Positions 18,584 to 26,165 of a stretch of DNA of 64,000 nt are shown one piece after another. The first letter of the stretch is position 1; each line of letters starts with the position of its first letter. The position numbers and the translations under genes were made by a program. Source of the stretch: Glycomyces sambucus (GTDB lineage Bacteria > Actinomycetota > Actinomycetes > Mycobacteriales > Micromonosporaceae); assembly GCF_900102815.1 (NCBI RefSeq), contig NZ_FNGF01000006.1, positions 372,001-436,000 on the forward strand. Reading direction: 5' to 3'. The notes beneath the pieces were generated by a model. The model was not told where the DNA came from. It worked only from the letters and a program-made list of their open reading frames with translations, and did no database searches.

Positions 18584-19078
18584 TCAGCCGTTCAGGATCT
18601 TGGTGGTGGCCATGCCGATGAGCTGGTCGATGATGAGCCCGGCGATCTTCTTGAACACCGGGATCTGCGCCAGCGACGCCCCGAACGTGACCGCCGCGGT
18701 GGCGATCGCCCACGCGATCTGCACCGTCAGGACCACGAGCTGGACGATCACCTGGATCTTCAACGCCAGCACCAGGGCCGCGGCGATCGTCAGTCCGATG
18801 TTGATGACCAGCGCCGGCTCGGCGGCGTCGCGGAGGTTCGCCGGCGGGGACTCCTCGTGCTCCCACTCGGTCTGGAACGCGTCGATCTCGGCGCCCCGGT
18901 TCCCCTCCACGAGGAGGCGGGCCGCTTCCTGGAGTTCTTCGACGCGCGGCCCGATCTTGTCGGCCATCCCGGTCCACTCGCCCGCGAGCGCGAACAGCGA
19001 CTCCTCGTCGGACTCGGGCCAGGTGAAGCCGAGCACGCCGAGCAGGCCGATCAGCTCGGAAGGCAGGTCCATGCCCAT
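18584..19078 (-). CDS. WXG100-like/membrane-inserting protein upstream of the toxin
   Basis: 164 residues. The N-terminal half (1-100) is helical with a WTGMADKIGPRVEEL segment resembling the helix-turn-helix of ESX substrates. The C-terminal half has two or three long hydrophobic helices (about 105-160, ALVINIGLTIAAALVLALKI...). This layout is that of the translocation part of WXG/LXG polymorphic toxins, here ending just before the separately encoded toxin. It lies 9 bp after the WXG100-like gene and 8 bp before the toxin, clearly one operon. Confidence 0.65.
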   Translation of the reverse strand: MGMDLPSELIGLLGVLGFTWPESDEESLFALAGEWTGMADKIGPRVEELQEAARLLVEGNRGAEIDAFQTEWEHEESPPANLRDAAEPALVINIGLTIAAALVLALKIQVIVQLVVLTVQIAWAIATAAVTFGASLAQIPVFKKIAGLIIDQLIGMATTKILNG

Positions 19079-19087
19079 GGGGCTCCT

Positions 19088-19450
19088 CTACTCGGTGGCG
19101 GCCGGGGCCGGCCCGGCCTTGTCGTCGATCTCGCCCGACAGGCCGGCGAACAGCGCGGCGATCACGTCGTCGTTGGCCTGGTGGGATTCGGCCATCTCCC
19201 GCAGCGAGGCGCTGTAGTAGGCCAGCTCCTCGATGTTGCTGGTGAAGCACTCGGTGACGGCGCCGCTGAGCGCCCCGTGGGCCGTGCCCAGGAGGGTGCC
19301 GATGTCGTCGCCGCCGAACGCGTCGGCGTACTTCTCGATCGCGGCGGTGAACTCGTCGTGCAGTTCCTGGACCCCGGTGCCGGCCGTCTCCAGCGCCTCG
19401 GCGGCCCTGCGCATCGTCTCGGGGCTGATCTCGAACCCGGACACGGTCAC
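19088..19450 (-). CDS. WXG100/ESX-type small helical protein
   Basis: 120 residues. The N terminus reads GFEISPETMRRAAEALETAG, the classic start of actinobacterial WXG100-superfamily proteins, with FGGDDIGTLLG at the turn between the two helices and a helical second half rich in Ala and Glu. Such proteins are exported as dimers by type VII secretion. The start codon overlaps the stop of the YbaB-like gene (ATGA), so translation is coupled. No EccC or other secretion core genes are in the window. Confidence 0.72.
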   Translation of the reverse strand: MTVSGFEISPETMRRAAEALETAGTGVQELHDEFTAAIEKYADAFGGDDIGTLLGTAHGALSGAVTECFTSNIEELAYYSASLREMAESHQANDDVIAALFAGLSGEIDDKAGPAPAATE

Positions 19451-19842
19451 CTGCTCCCGTGGAGGCGGGTCATGACCTGGTCGATCGAGTCGGTCATCGC
19501 GTGGAACTGGCGCAGCGAGCGGTCTTGGAGGTCGGCGAGCCGCTGGTTGACCGCGTCGAGGTCGGGGACCTCGTCGCCGGTGTCGAACTCGCGGGCGCGC
19601 TGGTCCAGGCCCTGGTTGACGAGCTCCATGATGCGCGGGCCGAGGTCCTCCGAGCCGTCCCGGATCGCCCGCGCGTTCAGGTACAGCTCCGACAGCCGCC
19701 CGTCCGCGCCGATGGTGATCCTGATGCGACCCTTGTCGTCCTGCACGGTCACCGCCTCGACCGGCTTCACGGCCGCCGCCGCACTCCCGAGCTCCGCCCG
19801 GGCGTCCGCGAGCTGCTGGGCGATCTGTTCCTGACTGAACAT
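19447..19842 (-). CDS. YbaB/EbfC-family protein
   Basis: 131 residues from ATG at 19842 with GGAG upstream; the frame continues upstream but without a ribosome site. The core (VTVQDDKGRIRITIGADGRL...LNARAI) is the YbaB beta-sheet, flanked by N- and C-terminal helices. Dimeric YbaB proteins bind DNA, but this divergent subgroup regularly sits next to WXG100 genes in actinobacteria, where its job is unknown. First gene of the four-gene toxin operon. Confidence 0.75.
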   Translation of the reverse strand: MFSQEQIAQQLADARAELGSAAAAVKPVEAVTVQDDKGRIRITIGADGRLSELYLNARAIRDGSEDLGPRIMELVNQGLDQRAREFDTGDEVPDLDAVNQRLADLQDRSLRQFHAMTDSIDQVMTRLHGSR

Positions 19843-20053
19843 CCGGTCTCCGGCCTTCCCGTTCGAGGAATCATCAGAATACCGACATCCCCACCCCCAA
19901 CGGGCCCGCCCCACTCACTCCCGCCACCACACCACTACCCTTGCGCCCCTGCCGAAATGCCATCGCCCATCGACGGCACAGGCCCGCGGCCAGAGCCACA
20001 ACCGGTGACAAGTCCCGGAGTCGCAAGAGCCACTTACATCCGCAATACGAGGA
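19843..20053. other. Upstream region of the toxin operon
   Basis: No gene is seen. Pyrimidine-rich and less GC-rich than the coding DNA. It must contain the leftward promoter of the ybaB-like operon, but no good -35/-10 pair was recognised. It is taken as host DNA up to the left repeat of the integrated element. Confidence 0.4.
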
Positions 20054-20080
20054 CAAAACAAAAGGCCCGCGAAGCGGGCC
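20054..20080. repeat. Putative left attachment site
   Basis: CAAAACAAAAGGCCCGC (20054-20070) is identical to 31993-32009. It is followed by a 3-nt loop (GAA) and GCGGGCC, making a hairpin terminator for leftward transcription with its U-tract encoded in the repeat. 24 of 27 positions match the right copy. Caution: hairpins of this kind are common terminators, so similarity alone does not prove an att site. Confidence 0.55.
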
Positions 20081-20227
20081 CGTGTGTTCGTATTCGATTT
20101 GATTGGCTGGCCTATTGGAGACGTACGGGCACGCCCTGCCTCAAGTACAGGCCCTGTACCAGCGCCTCACAGCACCCTACACCGCCCAAACCGCCCACGA
20201 CACAACGGAAAGGCGGTGAGCGAGCAG

Positions 20228-21127
20228 ATGTGCGCGAAGCGAATCCCAGGCACGAACACAGGCGACTTCAACGAGATAACCAACCGCCTGACCAGCCGAG
20301 ACTTCGACATCCTCGAAGCCCTGGAGAAGTACAAGATCATGACCGCCGGCATGCTCGAAGCCCAGTTCTTCCCCTCCCGCCACCAGGCCGGAGCCCGCCT
20401 GCTGACGCTCTTCGAGCTGGGACTTCTCGACCGCTGGCGAAGCCCTGAGAGCAAGGCGTACCGCTATGTCCTCGGCTGGAGAGGGCAACACATCCGGGCA
20501 GCGATCAAGGGAGAGAAGCCGCCGCGGAAGCAGGATGCGATCTTCCAGGCGCAACACCGGTTTCTGTCCCAGCACCGCGCCCATACTGAAGGCGTGAACG
20601 CCTTCTTCTGCCGCCTCTACTACTCGGCACGGAACCGATCCGACGTGAAGGTCAAGGAGTGGTCAGATCTCGACCTAGGCGTGCTCTCGATCAAGCCAGA
20701 CGGAACCGGGGAAGTCTCCTGGCAAGACGGCCAAACCCTCCGGTTCTGGCTAGAACACGACCGCGGCACCGAGACCCTGAAGTACCTCGCCAGGAAGATC
20801 ACGTCGTACAACGACAAGGTCCGCCGCTACGTGGACCGACGGGACACGGTCCTCCTCTTCGAGCTCTCAAGCCAGCGCCGCCTGCGCAACTTCCTTCCAG
20901 TCGCAACCGACACCTGGAAGTCATGCATGGCCGAATGGGAGAACCCCAGCCTGATCGTGGGCATCAGCATCGCGACTCAGAACGAGCGGACCTTCACCCG
21001 CCCCGAGGAGTTCCCAGACGCCTTCAACGACCGCCGCTGGCAAATCCTCGGCTGGTCCGGCACCTACAACCTGACTGAACTTCCCACTCTCGCCGCCGAG
21101 ATGCGAAACCCAAACCGGCCCGCCTGA
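20228..21127 (+). CDS. Replication-relaxation family protein
   Basis: 299 residues. The start is ATG 20228 because AAGGCGGTGA (20210-20219) is a near-complete Shine-Dalgarno with 8-nt spacing; GTG 20216 is inside it. The N-terminal winged helix (LTSRDFDILEALEKYKIMTAGM, then LGLLDRW) and the C-terminal region (DTVLLFELSSQRRLRNFL, then the TFTRPEEF segment) fit the Replic_Relax family found on actinobacterial plasmids and integrative elements. A role in element replication or its control is known only by association. First gene inside the left att site. Confidence 0.75.
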   Translation: MCAKRIPGTNTGDFNEITNRLTSRDFDILEALEKYKIMTAGMLEAQFFPSRHQAGARLLTLFELGLLDRWRSPESKAYRYVLGWRGQHIRAAIKGEKPPRKQDAIFQAQHRFLSQHRAHTEGVNAFFCRLYYSARNRSDVKVKEWSDLDLGVLSIKPDGTGEVSWQDGQTLRFWLEHDRGTETLKYLARKITSYNDKVRRYVDRRDTVLLFELSSQRRLRNFLPVATDTWKSCMAEWENPSLIVGISIATQNERTFTRPEEFPDAFNDRRWQILGWSGTYNLTELPTLAAEMRNPNRPA

Positions 21128-21453
21128 CCCCCAGGGGGTCGACCCCACAAGGTCGGCCCCCACCCAACCCCTCGCACGAACCCCACCTTTGACTTGTACA
21201 GCCAAAACCCACGTTCACGCAGCTCAGACGCAGTAACCAACTACACCCCAGAACCCCTAATACATAGTCCCAGGGCGAGGTTTTTCAAAGGTCCCGTCAT
21301 CGCCGGTGCCCGGCTCACCCACCCGGACCAGGACATCGGCTGCCGAAGCAACCACATCAGCTCCTTCAACACACCTCACGTACTAGACACCTGGTAGTCC
21401 GGTTAGCGACAGCTCCGCACTACAACCGTCCAAGTCATGGGAAATTAGATTCC
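21128..21453. other. Non-coding spacer with short palindrome
   Basis: No gene is seen. GACCCCC-A-GGGGGTC (21126-21140) at the stop codon of the previous gene is a possible terminator. TAGACACCTGGTAG (21384-21397) is near-identical to a repeated motif in front of the XRE/TPR gene (27381-27394). Confidence 0.4.
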
Positions 21454-22026
21454 ATGTCTGCACCAGAATGCGGAGCCCCCACGAAGAAGAACGGACAACC
21501 CTGCCGTCGGCCTCGTTACCATCAGTGCAACGACCACAACAACGGTCAGCACTTGACTACAAGACCGCCATCCGAAGCCGCCCCGACCAAGCAACCCGGC
21601 GGAGACGAGCTACGCCGATACCGAGATCAAAGCTGGCAACGCCAAGAGGGACGGGTACTTCTCAAACTGCTCGGACCATCCAGAGCCCGTCAGCTACGCG
21701 GGCTGAAAGACTGTGAAGACCTCGCCAAGGTCGCCCACTACCTAGACCAAGCCGCTCGTCTCGAACCAGGCCCACTGCTCGACCAAGTCGAAGCGCTCTG
21801 CGGCCCAGCCACATCAGACCTGATCCGAACCCTCACGGAGAAGCTCGTACAACGCCTGACCGGCATCAACTCCCTCAAGGACGTCGCAAAAGCCCTCAGA
21901 TTCGCAGGCATCTGGCACTGCGCCGTAGCCGGAATGCTCGAGACCTGCCCCTGTCTTACCCACGTGCGCCAGCAGGCAACAAAATCGCTCCGAGACGACG
22001 GCTTCGGCAATCTAGATCAGCTGTGA
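21454..22026 (+). CDS. Hypothetical protein with N-terminal Cys/His zinc-binding-like motif
   Basis: 190 residues, not recognised. The first 25 residues (C6GAPTKKNGQPC...C...H) contain a CX10C plus C/H pattern of the type T-K-x-G-x-P-C found in small zinc-binding domains of actinobacterial and phage proteins. The remainder is helical (LLKLLGPSRARQLRGL..., LRFAGIWHCAVAGMLETCPC). It stands alone between two non-coding stretches in the element. Coding is likely from codon bias and length. Confidence 0.55.
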   Translation: MSAPECGAPTKKNGQPCRRPRYHQCNDHNNGQHLTTRPPSEAAPTKQPGGDELRRYRDQSWQRQEGRVLLKLLGPSRARQLRGLKDCEDLAKVAHYLDQAARLEPGPLLDQVEALCGPATSDLIRTLTEKLVQRLTGINSLKDVAKALRFAGIWHCAVAGMLETCPCLTHVRQQATKSLRDDGFGNLDQL

Positions 22027-22063
22027 ATCACACCGGAGCTCGATTTCGTTTAGTTAGCAATGA

Positions 22064-22694
22064 CCAGAGCTAAACCTTCCGCCGGGCAGCCCTCTGCCCT
22101 CGCAGCGGGAGCTAGCCGTCAAGTACGGCGTGGCCCGCAACACCGCCGCGGAGGCGGTCAAGATCCTGGAGTCTGAAGGACTCATCGAGAGCCGCAACCG
22201 CGCACGCCCGACTGTCCGCGAGAAGCAGCGGCTCTTGCGGCTCGGTGCCGAGCGGTACTCCAACCGCCTGCGGAACGAGACCGGACTCTCGCCGTTCCGC
22301 GCCGAAGTCGAGAAGCAGGGCAAGACCGCCCGCGTCAACTGCACCTCGATCGAGCGCGTGCCCGCACCCGAGGAGATCGCCGAGCGCCTGAATCTCCCCG
22401 CGGACAACAATCGCCGAAGGCACCGTCCTCGCCACCTCCGCGAACATGGGCAAAGGCAGCCTCTACGGCCGCTTCGAAGACCGCGGCCACCGCATCACCT
22501 GGATCCGCGAAGAGAGCACCTCACACATGCCCATACCCACCGAGACCGAACGCCTCGCGATCCCGGCCGGCGTCCCCGTCATCAACGTCATCCACACCGG
22601 CATCAACCAGGACCAGCAGCCGTTCGAGGTCACCACGTTCACCATGCGCGTCGACCTCAACGGCCTCGACTACCGCATCCACATCGAGGACTGA
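22064..22694 (+). pseudogene. GntR/HutC-family regulator, truncated and frameshifted
   Basis: Frame 2 encodes the winged-helix part (LPSQRELAVKYGVARNTAAE, then GLIESRNRARPTV) but starts after a stop at 22061 and lacks the first 30-35 residues. Around 22400-22440 the frame changes and a UTRA ligand-binding domain follows (GSLYGRFEDRGHRITWIREE, then LAIPAGVPVINVIHTGIN) to the stop at 22694. So it has lost its N terminus and suffered a frameshift. The next fragment (EamA) starts immediately after its stop, the remains of a regulator-transporter operon. Confidence 0.8.
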
Positions 22695-22841
22695 ATGAAC
22701 CCCCGCCTCGCCGGAAGCCTCAGAGTCGCCGCCCTCGCCCTCCTCTGGGGCTCCGGCTTCCTCTGGATCAAGATCGCCCTCACCAGCTCCACCCCCATCC
22801 AGATCACCGTCATAGTTTTCGAGGTTCGATACGACCAATGA
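22695..22841 (+). pseudogene. EamA/DMT-type transporter, 5' remnant
   Basis: ATG directly follows the GntR stop. Only the first membrane helix survives (LRVAALALLWGSGFLWIKIA, the typical start of EamA transporters). After about 40 codons the GC-rich reading gives way to AT-rich DNA (from about 22812) and the frame stops at 22841. The break marks the right-hand junction of the AT-rich ATPase-PIN island. Confidence 0.7.
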
Positions 22842-22877
22842 GAAACATACTATCGTCAAGCGCGCTACAAAGGGAAT

Positions 22878-23450
22878 CTAATCCTCACGCCCCAGACATA
22901 CTCTGTCACCGACTTTCGCTCCTCTCTGCATCCAACTAATCACATCTTTCGCGTCCACGCCTGATCGACAATCAGGGTCGGGATCAATCCAAACCAATGA
23001 ATGAACCTCTGGCGATCGGTGGGCTATGAGCTTGAGCAGGCTTTTCAGAGTTCTATCCAGTGATGCAAGAATCCGATCTGAATTCTGAGCTGCGATGATC
23101 AGAAGGATGTCTTTCTCGATCGCATCTCGTCCCCTTGCAGACAACACTTCTTCATCCACAAGATCTTCGATCAGCTCGAATATCGCGTCGCGAAGAGATG
23201 CATTATCCTCAACCCAGACAACCCTCCCTTTCTGCTGCATGGAGCTTAGCCATGTAAGACCGAATCGATTACGATGATTTCTCCATTCCGCAGCAAGCTC
23301 AACACTCATTACCACTCTATGCTTAAGTTCGCGCAGAGAATACAGGAATTCGCGACAGTTGCGGGAACGAGGATGCTCTTGCTCCTTCTCAAAGCCCGCC
23401 GACGTGACAACACAAGTGTCGACGACAATTCGCCTAGACATATTACTCAT
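22878..23450 (-). CDS. PIN-domain protein (probable RNase effector)
   Basis: 190 residues from ATG 23450, which overlaps the stop of the upstream ATPase gene by 8 nt; translation is therefore coupled. The N terminus RRIVVDTCVV gives the first PIN acidic residue, and EKDILLIIAAQNSDRILASL followed by D carries the central KDxxLIxxA motif and later acidic residues. PIN domains are Mg2+-dependent ribonucleases, common as toxins. AT-rich codon use is unlike the neighbours, pointing to transfer. Partnered one-to-one with the ATPase; an abortive-infection or similar defence role is inferred. Confidence 0.7.
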   Translation of the reverse strand: MSNMSRRIVVDTCVVTSAGFEKEQEHPRSRNCREFLYSLRELKHRVVMSVELAAEWRNHRNRFGLTWLSSMQQKGRVVWVEDNASLRDAIFELIEDLVDEEVLSARGRDAIEKDILLIIAAQNSDRILASLDRTLKSLLKLIAHRSPEVHSLVWIDPDPDCRSGVDAKDVISWMQRGAKVGDRVCLGRED

Positions 23451-24804
23451 GCCGGCGTCCGAACTTCGCAGCCACAGCGTCAAGATAGTTCGATTCTGCT
23501 TGCAAATATACTTGGTCAAAGTCCTCAGGCCAATCCCCAAAGGACCCATCAGGTTCAAGCATTGCAGTATCTACCTTAGTGAATCCAGTTATCGGATCTC
23601 GACCGAACCAGTTGAGACAAACATCTGCAGGAGCCAATACTCCTTGAGCAATTTTAGTTTGAATTGCCCTAATCAGAAGATCACTATGAGTCTCGACTAT
23701 TACCCTTACGCCTCGGAGAACAGACTCAACAATTAGATCGCCAAACTCGTACTGAGCCCTCGGATGAAGATGAATTTCGGGTTGCTCAAGATAGACCATT
23801 TGACCAGGACTTGCCGCGATCAGTGCAACAATGACTGGCAACGTTTGTGAGACACCAAAACCCACGTCTGCAATACTGACAAGGTCGTGTGCCCCTCCTT
23901 GCCGTGCCCGAGGCAGACGGCCTACAACAAGTTCGACCCGCGTATCATCGATTCGTCTCGCTTCGACCTTCCAACTAAGGCCAAGTTTCTCCAAGCCCTT
24001 CCTGAGCCGGTCAAGTTTCTCTGTTACTTCACGGTTCTTCCATGCGGAAATAATCCCTGCCGCGTAGTCATGAAACTGCCCAGGGTAAGTCCCTTCCACT
24101 GCCGCCGTGCGGTAGGTTCGTTCCGGGTTTCCCCTGAGCGCGGGAAGATGAATAATTCGAGACAAATCTTGTTCAATCTTTTGAGTACTAAAGTCTTCAT
24201 ACATAAAATCAGCAATATTCCCCATTTTGAAACGCCGATTACCGGTGCCAATTTGCGCGGTGATTGCCAAAGCCCATCGCTCTCGAGAAACTTCAAGTCG
24301 AAGGCTTGAGTTCTTTTCGTCAATTTCTCTGAAATGCTTCAGAACATTTTCTATGCGCTTGATTCTTTTCCCAGACAACAGCGCCTCAATCTGCTTGTGC
24401 GTTAGACTCTCGCGCAAAGTATATGACGGTTCAGAGTCTGAATCCGAGCGAAGCTCGAATTCCTGCACCTTTAGATCATTCTTTGAGCTCTTTCCAAATT
24501 TAACCCGAACAGAGTTCGGGCCGGAAGCAATTCCGATGCTGAAACTGGAGACTCTCGAGCTTTCCGATTGACCCTTGGAAAGAATTTGAGGGATTTCCGT
24601 GACACTAACATTTGGGCCATCTAGCAGTAGCGGACCTGGATCATACGGCGCTTCAATTGTCTGTTTCAAAAGCAAAAGAGGTTGCATCATACTGGATTTC
24701 CCAGAACTGTTTACACCAGCATTAATGGTCAATTTACGTATTTCAATTGACTGGGGATCCTTGAGGGCTTTATAACCTTGGACCGTGATTCGATCGATTG
24801 CCAT
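23443..24804 (-). CDS. SMC/OLD-like AAA ATPase (DUF3696 type)
   Basis: 453 residues; start ATG 24804 (an open frame upstream has only a TTG and does not match the family). Walker A GVNSSGKSS near residue 30 (after MAIDRITVQGYKALKD), Walker B region MVYLEQPEIHLHP, H-loop VETHSDLLI, and a C-terminal GDWPEDF segment characteristic of DUF3696 ATPases. There is no TOPRIM or other nuclease domain of its own. Such ATPases sense or clamp nucleic acid and control a partner effector, as in PARIS or Septu systems; here the partner is the overlapping PIN gene. Low GC compared with the flanks. Confidence 0.8.
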   Translation of the reverse strand: MAIDRITVQGYKALKDPQSIEIRKLTINAGVNSSGKSSMMQPLLLLKQTIEAPYDPGPLLLDGPNVSVTEIPQILSKGQSESSRVSSFSIGIASGPNSVRVKFGKSSKNDLKVQEFELRSDSDSEPSYTLRESLTHKQIEALLSGKRIKRIENVLKHFREIDEKNSSLRLEVSRERWALAITAQIGTGNRRFKMGNIADFMYEDFSTQKIEQDLSRIIHLPALRGNPERTYRTAAVEGTYPGQFHDYAAGIISAWKNREVTEKLDRLRKGLEKLGLSWKVEARRIDDTRVELVVGRLPRARQGGAHDLVSIADVGFGVSQTLPVIVALIAASPGQMVYLEQPEIHLHPRAQYEFGDLIVESVLRGVRVIVETHSDLLIRAIQTKIAQGVLAPADVCLNWFGRDPITGFTKVDTAMLEPDGSFGDWPEDFDQVYLQAESNYLDAVAAKFGRRHE

Positions 24805-25111
24805 TTTGAAACCATCCGATATGCCTAATTGCTCAAACTTAGCGCGCGGGAACGCTTTACTTGCCCAGTATCCTATAAGCCCCGAGAACAATCTGTCCAG
24901 ACACGCTTGGAAATTATTTCGAGTTGAGTCCTGGCAGATCCGATGAACGGGACTGAATTCGCATATTTGTACGGATGCGTCGTAAATTTGCGTAGTGTGC
25001 CCTGTGGTGAATCAGTAAAATCTCCAGAACCACAACACTCGAATTGTTTTCGTGCTCACTTCCATCTAACTCTCCAACTGGTTCCTTCCCGCCCCAGCTA
25101 CCACTCGAGGC
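24805..25111. other. AT-rich spacer upstream of the ATPase-PIN operon
   Basis: No gene is supported; short rightward open frames here have no ribosome site or protein-like composition. On the minus strand TGGACA and TAGGAT, 18 bp apart, about 55-90 nt before the ATG, are a possible promoter for the ATPase-PIN pair. The left junction of the island with GC-rich DNA is near 25100-25150. Confidence 0.35.
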
Positions 25112-25482
25112 AAATTTTGGCTTGCATCTTCGAACGTTCTGCACATCATCAATTCCGCAGGCAGCCGCGCCAGCGAGGCGGACCGGAAGCAACACGGCCA
25201 GCAGCAGCACCTACAACGCGCGGTCGAAGCCTTCCCGGCGCATCATGCGATTAGCGACCTGTGCACACGGGCTGCCGCGTCCACCTTGCCGCTCCTAAGA
25301 TGGATCGACGCGTATAACGACACCATCTTCAACCGGGCGCAGCTCCGAGCGCTGATTCCCGAGCTGCGAACCCTGGCAGAGGACTGCCTAACCGAGGAAC
25401 GCGAAGCCATTGAAGAAAACCTTGCCCTCGCCGCCTTCGTCGATCGCGGCCCCACCGGTACCTCGACTTCAACGGCGATTGA
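25112..25482 (+). pseudogene. Frameshifted/truncated hypothetical gene
   Basis: A rightward frame reads with good codon bias from about 25112 (LQRAVEAFPAHHAISDLCTR, then LPLLRWIDAYNDTIFNRAQL, then EEREAIEENLALAAFVDRG). Near 25450 the expected C terminus YLDFNGD and stop (25459-25482) lie in a different frame, while the original frame runs on to 25510. The 5' end is missing or displaced by the AT-rich island. The family is a short actinobacterial hypothetical protein; function unknown. Confidence 0.4.
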
Positions 25483-25665
25483 GCCGCATCCTGGACTGCG
25501 GGAGCACTAGGGCGCGTCGAGGACCAGCAGTGCGTTGCCTGCCGCTGCACAGACACCAGCTGTCTGATTCAGACTCTTGAACGTGCTTTACACAAGGCGT
25601 CTGGCGCTTGTGAGATTTTACCTGTTCCCTCTCATAAGCACCAGACCACTGTATTCCCCATCAAT

Positions 25666-26148
25666 CTAATTCTGATTGGGCGCGAAATAGTCGGTAAGCA
25701 TTTCTCCCACCCAGGGCGGTTGGTGAGGGTTACCCCGGGGGCCCATCTCCTTGAACCAGGGTTTGATGTCGAGGACTGGGGTGCCGTCGATGGCGTCGAG
25801 GTCTTCGACATGTAGGTCGAGGCCGTCGACTTTGAGGAGCTTGCAGCGGCTTACGCCGAGCCAATTGGTCCGCCTCATGTTGCGGTGGCCGAAGACGCCG
25901 ACTTTGGGCCACTCGGGGTTGTCGCGGGCGGCTCGGGCACCGAAGTGCAGGTCGGTCTTGTCGGTGAGGTGGAAGTGGAAGACGACCTCGAGGTGGGAGA
26001 ACTCGTCGAGGCCTTGCACCGATTCTGCGGTGAAGTTGGGGTCGTCGATCCGGATTATCGCCTGGGTGCCGCCCCAGTAGTCGTCTGTGGGTTCCTTCCG
26101 CCCTCCGATGACGTGGGCGATCGGACGAACGCTGATGTCCTCTGACAT
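25666..26148 (-). CDS. TrmO/TsaA-like SAM-dependent methyltransferase family protein
   Basis: 160 residues from ATG 26148 with GGGAGA upstream. The TsaA/YaeB barrel is recognisable: ISVRPIAHV at the start, GLDEFSHLEVVFHFH, GVFGHR, VLDIKPWF near the end. The signature RPNPIG of true TrmO (tRNA m6t6A37 methylation) is changed to RTNWLG, so this is a divergent paralogue and its substrate may differ. It is 17 bp downstream of the XRE/TPR regulator gene and probably co-transcribed with it. Confidence 0.75.
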   Translation of the reverse strand: MSEDISVRPIAHVIGGRKEPTDDYWGGTQAIIRIDDPNFTAESVQGLDEFSHLEVVFHFHLTDKTDLHFGARAARDNPEWPKVGVFGHRNMRRTNWLGVSRCKLLKVDGLDLHVEDLDAIDGTPVLDIKPWFKEMGPRGNPHQPPWVGEMLTDYFAPNQN

Positions 26149-26165
26149 GGCTCTCCCTGGATTTC

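Noticed and set aside
20041-20110. A tRNA 3'-end duplicate at the left boundary
   Set aside because: No tRNA-Gln sequence is found there; only the terminator hairpin and U-tract are shared, so the target is the terminator, not the tRNA body.
24943-25298. Short rightward frames as genes upstream of the ATPase operon
   Set aside because: No ribosome sites, Ser/Arg/Pro-rich low-quality composition; a different frame through part of this region looks like the real, broken gene.
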